DNA of 64,000 nt from Oscillospiraceae bacterium (lineage in GTDB: Bacteria > Bacillota > Clostridia > Oscillospirales > Ruminococcaceae): contig BQOK01000001.1 of the NCBI GenBank assembly GCA_022835495.1, positions 2,604,001-2,668,000 on the forward strand, in the 5' to 3' direction. The notes beneath the pieces were generated by a model. That model had not been told where the DNA came from. It ran no database searches and was given only the letters and a program-made list of their open reading frames with translations. Positions 1-8,231 of the stretch are shown piece by piece (within the stretch, counting starts at the first letter, position 1; the number at the start of each line of letters is the position of its first letter). Made by a program: the position numbers and the translations under genes.

Positions 1-1443
1 CGCCGCCCGCTGCTGTTCCAGCGCCGCCAAAAACGCCCGGCGGTTCAAAAGGCCGGTGAGCTGGTCGGTGCGCGCCTCCCGGTAAAGCCTGCGATACAGC
101 CGTGCATTTTTCAGCCCCACCGACATCATCGCCCCCATCGAGGCCAAAAACATCAAATCGTCGTTGGTGTAGTCCCGCTCGGTGGCCGGCGCGCCCAAAA
201 ACAGGATTCCCTGCAGGCTTTCATCGTCCTTGAAGGGCACAATGCACCGGATGCCGTACCGGCGCATCATGCTGAGCTTATCCTGTGCAATCTGCATGCC
301 CGCCCCCTGCACCTGCGCGGCCCGCACACAGCCCTCCTGCGCGCCGAACCAGGCGGCACAGGGGTCCTCCGCCCCAATGGGCTGCACCTCGTTTTCCAGC
401 CCCGCCGGGTACGCCGGCAAAAACTGCTGCCGCCGCTCGTGCAGCAAAAACACGCAGGCGGGGCATTCGCCGTAGATCTGCTGCACCTCCCGCCGCATCG
501 CGTCCATCAGCTCCTCCCGCGGCAGGTTGTGCGCCGTGGCCACGCTGAACCGCTGCAGCGCCAGGTTTCGCTGCCTCTCTTTTAAAACAAACTGCCGCCG
601 CACCATCCAGCGCAGCAGGTGATACGTCCCCAGCGCAGTGATCACTGCCAGGCACCAGAACACCTGCCACAGCGCCCCGGCATACCGCTCGCCCAGCATC
701 CTGCGCAGCAGGGGCAGCACGCGGCGCACCGCGGGCATCGCCAGCAGGCCGGCCAGCACCGCCGCCATGGCGCTCACCGCGCCGGGGGCCACAAACACCC
801 GCAGCTGCAGCAGCCCCCGGCGGTAGAGCGCCCAAAACACCAGCGCCGCGTTCACAATGCCCGCCAGCGTATCAAACGGGAAGATATTCCCCGGCAGCAC
901 GCTGGCCAGGTTGCCCAGCACCAGCACCGCCATGCCGGCCACCACCAGCCGCACGCCCGGGGTCTTCCGCCGGCGGCGCACAAGGCGCACCGCCAGCGCC
1001 ACCACCGCCAGGCACAGCGCCGTGGGGATCGCCACCCGCCAGTCCACATGGTAGCGGAACACCGCGCCCCCGTAGGGCAGCTTTTCCAGGGTGGGCTTTG
1101 CAAGATACCCGTCCAGCAGGTTGGGCGCGGCGGCCGCCAGGGTGAGCAGCCAGGCCACCGCCTCCTCCCGCGGGGCTTCCTCGCCCGAAAACTCCCTCAA
1201 AAAGCGGTACAAAAACGCGGGGATGCAAAACAGAGCCAGCAGCGAGACCAAATAAAAGCTCTCCCAGCCGATGGGCAGCAGCATGCGCATCAGCATGCTG
1301 CCGCCGGTCCACAGCACAAAGCAGGCCACCAGCCCGGCAAACGCCCGCACCGCCCTGTTGGTGCAGGCGGGCAGCAGCGCCGCCAAAAGCACCGTGTAGC
1401 AGGCCAGCGCCGTAACCGGCACCCACAAAAAGGGAATGGTCAT
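1..1443 (-). CDS. Membrane-bound GAF-GGDEF protein (diguanylate cyclase), partial
   Basis: Open frame from ATG 1443 to the window edge (481 residues, no stop). The first ~220 residues are about seven hydrophobic segments. A GAF-like region follows (around residues 240-430), and the visible end is the start of a GGDEF domain, with the hallmark DQLTGLLNRRAF near residue 460. The family makes cyclic di-GMP at the inner membrane in response to a signal sensed by the N-terminal part. The GG(D/E)EF active site is outside the window, so catalytic competence cannot be judged. No partner gene is visible upstream. Confidence 0.85.
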   Translation of the reverse strand, partial: MTIPFLWVPVTALACYTVLLAALLPACTNRAVRAFAGLVACFVLWTGGSMLMRMLLPIGWESFYLVSLLALFCIPAFLYRFLREFSGEEAPREEAVAWLLTLAAAAPNLLDGYLAKPTLEKLPYGGAVFRYHVDWRVAIPTALCLAVVALAVRLVRRRRKTPGVRLVVAGMAVLVLGNLASVLPGNIFPFDTLAGIVNAALVFWALYRRGLLQLRVFVAPGAVSAMAAVLAGLLAMPAVRRVLPLLRRMLGERYAGALWQVFWCLAVITALGTYHLLRWMVRRQFVLKERQRNLALQRFSVATAHNLPREELMDAMRREVQQIYGECPACVFLLHERRQQFLPAYPAGLENEVQPIGAEDPCAAWFGAQEGCVRAAQVQGAGMQIAQDKLSMMRRYGIRCIVPFKDDESLQGILFLGAPATERDYTNDDLMFLASMGAMMSVGLKNARLYRRLYREARTDQLTGLLNRRAFLAALEQQRAA

Positions 1444-1628
1444 GGCCGCGCCTCCCCTCTCAAGGATTCAAAAATCGTTCCGTTTTTCCTTTTTTTCCCT
1501 TTATATTATATCGCTTCAACACCTAAAACTCAATCGTCCCGGCCTCTTCCCGGGGCAAAATGCAATTTTTTTAGCACATTGTAAAAAATTTATCAGCCGT
1601 TTTCTCCCCCGCCGTTTCCCCAAAAACA

Positions 1629-1673
1629 AAAACAGCATTGCATGGCCCCGGTCCGGGGCTGCAATGCTGTTTT
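1629..1673. terminator. Bidirectional hairpin terminator
   Basis: Inverted repeat with arms at 1629-1642 and 1660-1673, extended by a GC-rich inner stem (GGCCCCGG/CCGGGGC), with T-rich flanks on both strands. It sits downstream of the small minus-strand gene at 1719-1931. Confidence 0.7.
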
Positions 1674-1718
1674 CTCATTTTATGCTGCGCGCTCCGCCTT
1701 ACCGCGGTCGCAAACGCC

Positions 1719-1931
1719 TTACCAAAGCCAGTTGCGGGCCTTGGCCTCGCGGATCTCCATCTCCGCCTCGTCCGCCAGGCCGCGCTTTACCAGCACCAGC
1801 GTGCCTGCCGCGCCGGGCTTGGTTTTAAAGTCGATGCTGTGGTCTCGCAAAAGCTTCATGACCTTTTCCAGCTCATCGCCTTCGCCGGCATATACCGGCG
1901 TGCGGGGTTCAAACAAAGCCATCCTATCCAC
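1719..1931 (-). CDS. Small hypothetical protein, possibly DUF2007-like
   Basis: 70 residues. The layout resembles small DUF2007-type signal-transducing proteins: an N-terminal strand (TPVYAG), a helix (ELEKVMKLLRDHSIDF), a strand with GTLVLVKRG, and a charged C-terminal helix. That assignment is by eye and tentative. It is a single gene followed by a strong hairpin terminator, with a regulator gene upstream on the same strand. No catalytic motif is visible and no function is claimed. Confidence 0.55.
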   Translation of the reverse strand: MDRMALFEPRTPVYAGEGDELEKVMKLLRDHSIDFKTKPGAAGTLVLVKRGLADEAEMEIREAKARNWLW

Positions 1932-2040
1932 CTCTTTTTACAAAAGCCGCCTTCTGCGCCCTGCGGCGCCCACCTCTCGGTCCTTATAACAAGATTATAG
2001 CGCACCCGGCCGCAAAAAGCAATTCCCTGTGGGGCGGCCC

Positions 2041-2748
2041 TCATCCCTCATAGATCTGCCGGCTGCCCCGGATCGCCTCGTTCAGGTACTGGTCGATCCA
2101 GCGGCCCACCGCGGCCTTATCCCGGTTGCGAACATGCTCCAGCAGGGTCGAGGCGTTGCGGTACAAAGCCTCCACGCTGTGCCGGCTGCAAAAGCGCTCC
2201 CACAGGGTGATCACCGGGCTGCGGAACGAGTAATAGATCAGCGGCAAAATGCTGTTGCCGCCCACAAAGGCCAGCTCATGCTGGAACCGGAACGCGATCC
2301 GCGCCGCCTCGCCCGGCGTTTCGGCGCGGCCCAGCTCATCAATAATGGCCCCCAGCTCCGCAAGCTCGGCGTCCGAGGCGCAGTCGATCGCCAGCTCGCA
2401 CGCCAGGTGTTCCAGCGCCCGGCGCACCTCCAAAATGGCCCGGATCTCGCTGTTGGCCAGCATTCCGCCCTTGTAGTCCATAATGGCGATCAGGGTATCC
2501 ATGTTGCCGCTGCGGCGGTAATCGGCCACAAAGGTGCCCTGCCGCGGCCGCAGCTCCAAAAAGCCCTGCCGCGCAAGCTCTGCCAGCCCCCCGTTCACCA
2601 CCGCCCGGCTCACCTGCATCTGGCGGGCCAGCTCCCGCTCCGGCGGCAGGCGGCTGCCCACGCCCAACTCCCCCGCCAGGATCTTGTCCCGCACCTGCTG
2701 CACAAACAGCTCCTTCAGGCTGGGGGCGGATAGCCGCTCAAACTCCAT
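2041..2748 (-). CDS. GntR/FadR-family transcriptional regulator
   Basis: 235 residues. The N-terminal winged helix (about residues 8-72) contains GSRLPPERELARQMQVSR and GFLELRPRQGTFV, typical of GntR proteins. The helical C-terminal part is an FCD-type ligand domain, usually binding a small organic acid. ATG 2748 is chosen because AGGAGG lies about 9 bases upstream; the longer frame to 2865 has no such site. It is divergent from the hypB cluster across a 301-bp intergenic region holding two inverted repeats of the expected type, so it probably controls that cluster and itself. The ligand is unknown. Confidence 0.9.
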   Translation of the reverse strand: MEFERLSAPSLKELFVQQVRDKILAGELGVGSRLPPERELARQMQVSRAVVNGGLAELARQGFLELRPRQGTFVADYRRSGNMDTLIAIMDYKGGMLANSEIRAILEVRRALEHLACELAIDCASDAELAELGAIIDELGRAETPGEAARIAFRFQHELAFVGGNSILPLIYYSFRSPVITLWERFCSRHSVEALYRNASTLLEHVRNRDKAAVGRWIDQYLNEAIRGSRQIYEG

Positions 2749-2851
2749 TCCGCTGTTCCTCCTTTTTTGGGGCCCGCCCGCATCGTCCCGCCCGCCGGCG
2801 TGTTCCTTTGCCTGCGGCGCGCGGCCGCGCGGCCGCCCCCCTTTTGGCTCT

Positions 2852-2899
2852 TGGTCATACCACATACCAGAACTTTATTTTACCAGTCATTTTGCTGGT
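2852..2899. promoter_or_regulatory. Candidate FadR-type operators
   Basis: TGGTCATACCA at 2852-2862 fits the TGGT-N3-ACCA palindrome used by FadR-subfamily regulators. A second inverted repeat, ACCAG-N8-CTGGT, lies at 2882-2899. Both lie between the regulator gene (2748) and hypB (3050). Binding is inferred. Confidence 0.55.
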
Positions 2900-2956
2900 T
2901 TACAAGTGCATTTTTCGATAAAAAGTGAGAAAACGCCCCGCTTTTTCCGGTTTGCA

Positions 2957-2986
2957 TTGACGCTGCAAAAACCATGATGTTACAAT
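2957..2986 (+). promoter_or_regulatory. Sigma-A-type promoter of the hypB cluster
   Basis: TTGACG at 2957-2962 and TACAAT at 2981-2986, 18 bp apart, about 60 bp upstream of the hypB start and just downstream of the candidate operators. Confidence 0.65.
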
Positions 2987-3049
2987 ATTAACAGGTTTGG
3001 CATGGGCACGGCGCTCCCTGCGCCGGCCCCAGTGACGGAGGCGAGGAAA

Positions 3050-3721
3050 ATGGACGAATTCAAGGTATTGGAAATAAAGCAAAGCGTATTTGCAGACAAC
3101 GACCGCCAGGCCCGGCTGCTGCGCGCCGGGCTCAAGGAAAAAAAGGTGTTTCTGCTCAACCTGATGAGCAGCCCGGGCAGCGGCAAAACCACCACCCTGG
3201 CCCGCACCATCGAAGCCCTGCGGCAGGAGCTGCGCATCGGCGTGATGGAGGCGGACATCGACTCGGACGTGGACGCCCGTACCATCAGCGCGCTGGGGGT
3301 AAAGGCCATCCAGCTGCACACCGGCGGCATGTGCCATCTGGACGCCGAAATGACCCGCCAGGGCCTCGAGGGGCTGGAAACCGGCGATCTGGACCTGGCC
3401 ATCCTGGAAAACGTGGGCAACCTGGTCTGCCCCGCCGAGTTCGACACCGGCGCGGTGAAAAACGCGGTCATTTTATCGGTGCCCGAAGGGCACGACAAGC
3501 CCCTCAAATACCCGCTCATGTTCCAGGTGTGCGATCTGGTGCTGGTAAACAAGATCGACGTGGCCCCCTATTTTGATTTTGACCTGGAAAAATGCACCGA
3601 GTACGTGCACCTGCGCAACCCCCGCGCCCGTGTGCTGCCCATCTGCGCCAAAACCGGCGAGGGCATGGCCGAATGGTACGACTGGCTGCGCGCCCAGGTG
3701 CGCGAATGGCAGCAGGCCTGA
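3050..3721 (+). CDS. hypB: Nickel-insertion GTPase HypB
   Basis: 223 residues. SIMIBI-class GTPase that drives nickel delivery into metalloenzymes, usually [NiFe]-hydrogenase. Visible motifs are the P-loop SSPGSGKTT (around residues 38-46), EADIDSD, the metal-binding GGMCHLDAEM, ENVGNLVCPAEFD, and NKID for guanine recognition. The N-terminus lacks the His-rich nickel store found in some HypBs. Start ATG 3050 follows GGAGGCGAGG; the longer frame from 3002 is not favoured. It is first in a cluster with an Fe-S flavoprotein and hypA. No hydrogenase subunit or hypCDEF gene is in the window, so the client enzyme is unknown. Confidence 0.92.
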   Translation: MDEFKVLEIKQSVFADNDRQARLLRAGLKEKKVFLLNLMSSPGSGKTTTLARTIEALRQELRIGVMEADIDSDVDARTISALGVKAIQLHTGGMCHLDAEMTRQGLEGLETGDLDLAILENVGNLVCPAEFDTGAVKNAVILSVPEGHDKPLKYPLMFQVCDLVLVNKIDVAPYFDFDLEKCTEYVHLRNPRARVLPICAKTGEGMAEWYDWLRAQVREWQQA

Positions 3722-3749
3722 CCGCAGCTTTGATAAGGAGGAAAACGCA

Positions 3750-6422
3750 ATGGCTTTGAGACCCAAGATCGTAAAACTGGCCAAAATGGTGGGCGGCGTG
3801 GCCGGCGTCATCAACAAGATCGACGAGACTGCCCCCGAATACTACGCGCTGGAATGCGTGGTGAGCGACGAACAGGCCGACGTGGCCCTGGTAATGGGCC
3901 TGCGCAAGCCCCGCACCGCGCAGGAGGTGGCCCAAAAGTGCGGCAAACCGCTGGACGAAACCCACCGGGTGCTGATGGAATTGGCCGGGATCGGCGTGTG
4001 CAAGGTGTGGCACGAGGACGGCAAAGAGCTGTTCTGGGTGAACATCTTTGCGCCCGGCATGCTGGAAATGATGGTGAACAACCGCGCCCAGCTGGAGGCG
4101 CACCCCCAGATCGGCAAGGCCTTTGAGGAATACACCCGCCGGCGCATCTCCACCATGGCCCCCCTGTTCCCCGAGGGCATGGCCATGATGCGGGTCATGC
4201 CGGTCGAGAGCGCCATCGCCGACGACCCCGAAACCCAGCCCTGGGAGCGGCTGTCCTATTATCTCGACAAGTACGATAAATTCTCGGTGAGCGATTGCTC
4301 CTGCCGCGCCTCCCGCCGCCACATCGACGAGGGCTGCGGCCATCTGGAGCACGAGGTCTGCATCCAGATGGGCTCCGGCGCCGAATATTACATCGCCACC
4401 GGCCGCGGGCGCGAGATCACCCGCCAGGAAGCGGAAGAGATCATCAAAAAAGCCGAGGACATGGGCCTGATGCACGAGGGCCCCCACACCGAGGAGCTGG
4501 GCGAGTGCTTCGCCATCTGCAACTGCTGCGGCTGCGCCTGCTTCTCCATGCGCATCGCCACCCTGTTCAACACGCCGGACGCCATCCGCTCCAACTTCGG
4601 GGCCGAGGTGGACCCGGAAAAGTGCGTGGCCTGCGGCCAGTGCGTGGAGCATTGCCCCACCAACGCCCTGCAGTTGGGCCAAAAGCTCTGCGCCAAAACC
4701 CCGCTGCCCCAGCAAAAACAGCTCACCAGCCGCGACCATGTCTGGCACAAGGACAAATGGAACACCGATTACCGGGAAAACCGGCAGGACGTTGCCCCCG
4801 AGGGCACCGCCCCCTGCAAAACCGCCTGCCCGGCCCACATTGCCGTGCAGGGCTACATCAAGCTGGCCGCCCAGGGCAAATACCGCGAGGCGCTGGAGCT
4901 CATCAAAAAAGAGAACCCCTTCCCCGCAGTGTGCGGGCGCATCTGCCCCCACGGCTGCGAGAGCGAGTGCACCCGTGCCGGGATCGACGCGCCCATCGCC
5001 ATCGACGAGATCAAAAAATTCATCGCCGACCGGGAGCTGGCCCAGGGCGAGCAGTTCATCCCGCAAAAGCGCTACGATCTGGGCAACCGCATCGCGGTGG
5101 TGGGGGCCGGCCCCGCGGGCCTCTCCTGCGCCTACTATCTGGCCATCGACGGCTACCGGGTTACCGTGTTTGAAAAGGAAGAAAAGCTGGGCGGCATGCT
5201 CACGCTGGGCATCCCCTCCTTCCGGCTGGAAAAAGACGTGGTCGAAGCCGAGATCGACGTTCTGCGCCGCATGGGCGTGGAATTCAAAACCGGCGTGGAG
5301 GTGGGCCGCGACGTGACCCTGGCCCAGCTGCGCGCCCAGGGCTACGAGGCCTTTTATCTGGCCGTCGGCGCCCAGGGCGGGCGCAGCCTGGGCATTGAGG
5401 GCGAGGAGGCCGCGGGCGTTGTGTCCGGCGTGGACTTTTTGCGCCAGGTGGCCCTCGGGCGCGGCGCCCCGCTTGCCGGGGAGGTTGTGGTGATCGGCGG
5501 CGGCAACGTGGCCATCGACGTGGCCCGCACCGCTGTGCGCCAGGGCGCGGGCTCGGTGGGCCTTTATTGCCTGGAAAGCCGGGCCGAAATGCCCGCCCTG
5601 CCCGAGGAGATCGGCGAGGCCGAGGCCGAGCAGATCGCTTTCCACAACGGCTGGGGGCCAAAGCGCATCCTCACCGAAAACGGCCGGGTCACCGGCGTGG
5701 AATTCATGCGCTGTGTTTCGGTGTTCGACGCCCAGCACCGCTTTGCCCCGGTGTATGATGAAGCCGACACCATGACCGTGAAAGCCGACGCGGTGCTGCT
5801 CAGCATCGGCCAGAGCATCCAGTGGGGCGGCCTTCTGCAGGGCAGCAAGGTGGAACTGGGCCGCGGCCAGACCGCCCAGGCGGACGGCTTTACCTACCAG
5901 ACCGCCGAGCCGGACGTATTTGTGGGCGGCGACTGCTTCACCGGGCCCAAATTCGCCATTCACGCCATTGCGGCCGGCAAGGAGGGCGCGGTTTCCATCC
6001 ACCGCTATGTGCAGCCGGGCCAAAGCCTCACCCTGGGCCGCGACCGGCGGGAATACCATGCCTTCGACAAGGACAATGTGGTGGTCGAAGGGTTCGACAA
6101 CACCCCGCGCCAGCAGGCCGGCCACGCGCCCGGGCGCAGCCGCACCTTTGCCGACGCCCGCCTCACCTTTACCGAGGAGCAGCTCAAAAAGGAGACCGAG
6201 CGCTGCCTGGGCTGCGGCGCGGTGCAGGTGAACGAGTACATGTGCGTGGGCTGCGGCATGTGCACCACCAAGTGCAGGTTCGACGCCATCCGCCTGGTCA
6301 AAAAGTACCACTCCACCCCCGGCACCTACGAGCAGCTGCCCATCAAAATCGCGGCCAACGCCGTGAAGCGCAGCGGAAAGATCGTGGCCACCGCCGTCAA
6401 GGAAACACTGGGAAAGGGCTGA
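3750..6422 (+). CDS. Multidomain Fe-S flavoprotein (GltD/NfnB-like oxidoreductase)
   Basis: 890 residues, start ATG 3750 after AAGGAGG. Domain order: an N-terminal ~170-residue part with a winged-helix-like stretch; Cys clusters near 180-200 and 255-270 (ICNCCGCAC); a 4Fe-4S ferredoxin motif near 288 (CVACGQCVEHCP); a GltD-type N-terminal Fe-S part (CKTACPAHIAVQGY near 355, CGRICPHGCESECTR); an FAD Rossmann motif VVGAGPAGLSCAYYL near 448; an NAD(P)H motif VVIGGGNVAIDVARTA near 578; and a C-terminal ferredoxin motif near 818 (CLGCG, CVGCGMCTTKC). The family passes electrons between NAD(P)H, flavin and ferredoxin-type clusters. Its position between hypB and hypA, 6 bp from hypA, suggests one operon. 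The substrate is not identifiable. Confidence 0.85.
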   Translation: MALRPKIVKLAKMVGGVAGVINKIDETAPEYYALECVVSDEQADVALVMGLRKPRTAQEVAQKCGKPLDETHRVLMELAGIGVCKVWHEDGKELFWVNIFAPGMLEMMVNNRAQLEAHPQIGKAFEEYTRRRISTMAPLFPEGMAMMRVMPVESAIADDPETQPWERLSYYLDKYDKFSVSDCSCRASRRHIDEGCGHLEHEVCIQMGSGAEYYIATGRGREITRQEAEEIIKKAEDMGLMHEGPHTEELGECFAICNCCGCACFSMRIATLFNTPDAIRSNFGAEVDPEKCVACGQCVEHCPTNALQLGQKLCAKTPLPQQKQLTSRDHVWHKDKWNTDYRENRQDVAPEGTAPCKTACPAHIAVQGYIKLAAQGKYREALELIKKENPFPAVCGRICPHGCESECTRAGIDAPIAIDEIKKFIADRELAQGEQFIPQKRYDLGNRIAVVGAGPAGLSCAYYLAIDGYRVTVFEKEEKLGGMLTLGIPSFRLEKDVVEAEIDVLRRMGVEFKTGVEVGRDVTLAQLRAQGYEAFYLAVGAQGGRSLGIEGEEAAGVVSGVDFLRQVALGRGAPLAGEVVVIGGGNVAIDVARTAVRQGAGSVGLYCLESRAEMPALPEEIGEAEAEQIAFHNGWGPKRILTENGRVTGVEFMRCVSVFDAQHRFAPVYDEADTMTVKADAVLLSIGQSIQWGGLLQGSKVELGRGQTAQADGFTYQTAEPDVFVGGDCFTGPKFAIHAIAAGKEGAVSIHRYVQPGQSLTLGRDRREYHAFDKDNVVVEGFDNTPRQQAGHAPGRSRTFADARLTFTEEQLKKETERCLGCGAVQVNEYMCVGCGMCTTKCRFDAIRLVKKYHSTPGTYEQLPIKIAANAVKRSGKIVATAVKETLGKG

Positions 6423-6428
6423 AAAACC

Positions 6429-6770
6429 ATGCACGAGCTTGGCATCATCAATTCCATGGTAAAGACCATCGGGCGCATCGTGCAGGCCGAGGGCCTTACC
6501 CAGGTAAAAACCCTGGTGCTGGAGGTGGGCGAACTGTCCGGCGTGGTGCCCCACTACATGCAGCAGTGCTGGCCCGCGGCGGTCTATAAGACCTTTATGC
6601 AGGATACCGCCCTGGACCTGCGGGTGGTGCCCGGTATCGTGAAGTGCCGGGGCTGCGGCCGGGTGTTCAACGCCATGGCGGCGGATCTTGCCTGCCCGGG
6701 CTGCGGCGGCGCAGACCTGGAGATTTTGTCCGGCAACGACGTGGTAATCCGCGAGATCGAGTGCTGCTAG
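6429..6770 (+). CDS. hypA: Nickel metallochaperone HypA
   Basis: 113 residues, the normal length. It begins MHEL, where the N-terminal Met-His-Glu is the nickel site in the family. The zinc-finger pairs CRGCG and CPGCGG lie in the C-terminal half. HypA binds nickel and works with HypB to load it into a precursor enzyme. It starts 6 bp after the flavoprotein stop, so it is likely co-transcribed with it. Confidence 0.93.
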   Translation: MHELGIINSMVKTIGRIVQAEGLTQVKTLVLEVGELSGVVPHYMQQCWPAAVYKTFMQDTALDLRVVPGIVKCRGCGRVFNAMAADLACPGCGGADLEILSGNDVVIREIECC

Positions 6771-6869
6771 CCCCGCCGGCCCCGGCAGCATTTTGTGCAG
6801 GGTCGTTTCAGGCCCGCGGCAGCGCGGGCCCTGTAAAAAATCTTGATTTCATTTTGGGAGGAATGTATC

Positions 6870-7922
6870 GTGTTGTTTCAGATCTATGGCGAAAACGCCG
6901 GCTACCAGCTGCTGGGCTGGGTGCTGGTCTTTGCGGCGCTTGTGATCGCCAACGAGCTCTCGCGCCGCTCCAAGCTGGGCGGGATCCTGTTCTTCATGGC
7001 GCTGCCCGCGGCGCTCAGCGTCTACTTTATTTCCATCTATGTGGGCGCCGGCATGGGGGCCGGGTGGGCGCTCACCAACCCCACCTATCTGCACATGAAC
7101 AGCTGGTTCCACTACGCAAAGCTGTATGCGGCCACCGCCGGGTGCATCGGCTTTATGATGCTGAAATACAAGTGGGGCGTGGGCAAGACCCACTGGTTCA
7201 AGGCCTTCCCCTTTGTGATCGTGGCCCTGAACATCCTCATCGCCGTGGGCAGCGACTTCGAGAGCGGCGTCCGCGGCATGATGGCCCTGGCGGCCACCGG
7301 CGACCGGTGGTGGCTGTCCAGCGAAAACGTGTGGCTGTACGGCGGCTGGTGGAACTGGGTCAACGGCATCGCCGGCATCCTGAACATCCTGTGCATGACC
7401 GGCTGGTGGGGCATCTACTCCTCCAAAAAGCACGACGACATGCTCTGGCCGGACATGACCTGGTACTTCATCATCGCCTACGATCTGTGGAACTTTGAAT
7501 ACACCTACAACAACCTGCCCACCCACGCCTGGTACTGCGGCCTTGCGCTGCTGCTGGCCCCCACCTTTGCAAACGCGCTGTGGAATAAGGGCGGGTGGAT
7601 TCAAAACCGCGCCAACACCCTGGCGCTGTGGTGCATGTTCGCCCAGGTGTTCCCCCTGTTCCAGGACCAGGGCGTGTTCGCCACCCTGCCGGTGCTCTAT
7701 GCGGGCGGTATCATGGACCCCGCCGTGCGGCCTACCGCCGCCGATCCCACCATGCAGGGCGTGATCGCCATCCTGGCGCTGGCGGCCAACGTCATTGTGC
7801 TGGCCATCATCGTCAAGCGCTCGGTCCAGCAAAAAAAGAACCCCTACAAAAACGAGATCTTCACCGACCAGCGCGACTATCAGCTGGCCATGGCCCGCGC
7901 CGAAGAGCCCGCCAGGGCGTAA
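6870..7922 (+). CDS. Polytopic membrane protein (DUF5692-like)
   Basis: 350 residues with about nine or ten hydrophobic segments and many Trp/Tyr. It resembles the uncharacterised DUF5692 family known from gut Clostridia; this is by recollection and not proven. GTG 6870 is chosen because GGGAGG lies 8 bases upstream; the frame opens earlier at a TTG without a ribosome site. It lies 99 bp after hypA on the same strand and probably belongs to the same transcription unit. There are no transporter signature motifs; a role linked to the Fe-S/nickel cluster is inference from position only. Confidence 0.75.
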   Translation: MLFQIYGENAGYQLLGWVLVFAALVIANELSRRSKLGGILFFMALPAALSVYFISIYVGAGMGAGWALTNPTYLHMNSWFHYAKLYAATAGCIGFMMLKYKWGVGKTHWFKAFPFVIVALNILIAVGSDFESGVRGMMALAATGDRWWLSSENVWLYGGWWNWVNGIAGILNILCMTGWWGIYSSKKHDDMLWPDMTWYFIIAYDLWNFEYTYNNLPTHAWYCGLALLLAPTFANALWNKGGWIQNRANTLALWCMFAQVFPLFQDQGVFATLPVLYAGGIMDPAVRPTAADPTMQGVIAILALAANVIVLAIIVKRSVQQKKNPYKNEIFTDQRDYQLAMARAEEPARA

Positions 7923-7974
7923 GGCGCTCTGCCGTGTTTGCGCAGAGTCCCAAAAACGGTTTTTTCATTAAAAT

Positions 7975-8027
7975 AATAGCGGCAAGCGGGGCAGGAGCGT
8001 AACGCTCCTGCCCCGCTTGCCGCTATT
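7975..8027. repeat. Perfect 26-bp inverted repeat
   Basis: Arms 7975-8000 and 8002-8027 are perfectly complementary around a single base. It occupies the otherwise gene-free 7923-8231 interval, which also holds the two-component promoter. No long T-run follows, so it is not a classical terminator, although a very stable RNA hairpin would form. Confidence 0.85.
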
Positions 8028-8149
8028 GAACTGTTTTGCCGGCCCAGCGCAGATGGCTCCCCTTTCCCCTGTGCCGTGAACCAGGCCGCGGCGCTTTCAG
8101 CAATTGGATTTTTGCCGCATACTTCATTTTTTAAGGCTCAATAGAAAAA

Positions 8150-8182
8150 CTAATATAAATCTAACATAGAAACAGATATAAT
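8150..8182 (+). promoter_or_regulatory. Response-regulator box and -10 of the two-component operon
   Basis: Tandem 11-bp direct repeats CTAATATAAAT (8150-8160) and CTAACATAGAA (8161-8171), then TATAAT at 8177-8182. The repeats occupy the -35 position and no good -35 hexamer is present. The same arrangement with the same spacing occurs at 10095-10127, suggesting autoregulation by the OmpR-type regulator encoded just downstream. Confidence 0.65.
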
Positions 8183-8231
8183 AGTTAAAATACAACCATA
8201 ATACCTGCTTTTATAACAAAGGGGGGAGATT

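Noticed and set aside
278-1584. Several long open frames on both strands
   Set aside because: They are shadows of the GC-rich GGDEF gene (minus, 1-1443): Arg/Ala/His/Gln-biased translations, no ribosome sites, no family resemblance.
3516-6791. A 1091-codon minus-strand open frame opposite hypB-flavoprotein-hypA
   Set aside because: His/Gly/Ala/Val-biased antisense product of high-GC codons; the plus-strand genes carry clear motifs and ribosome sites.
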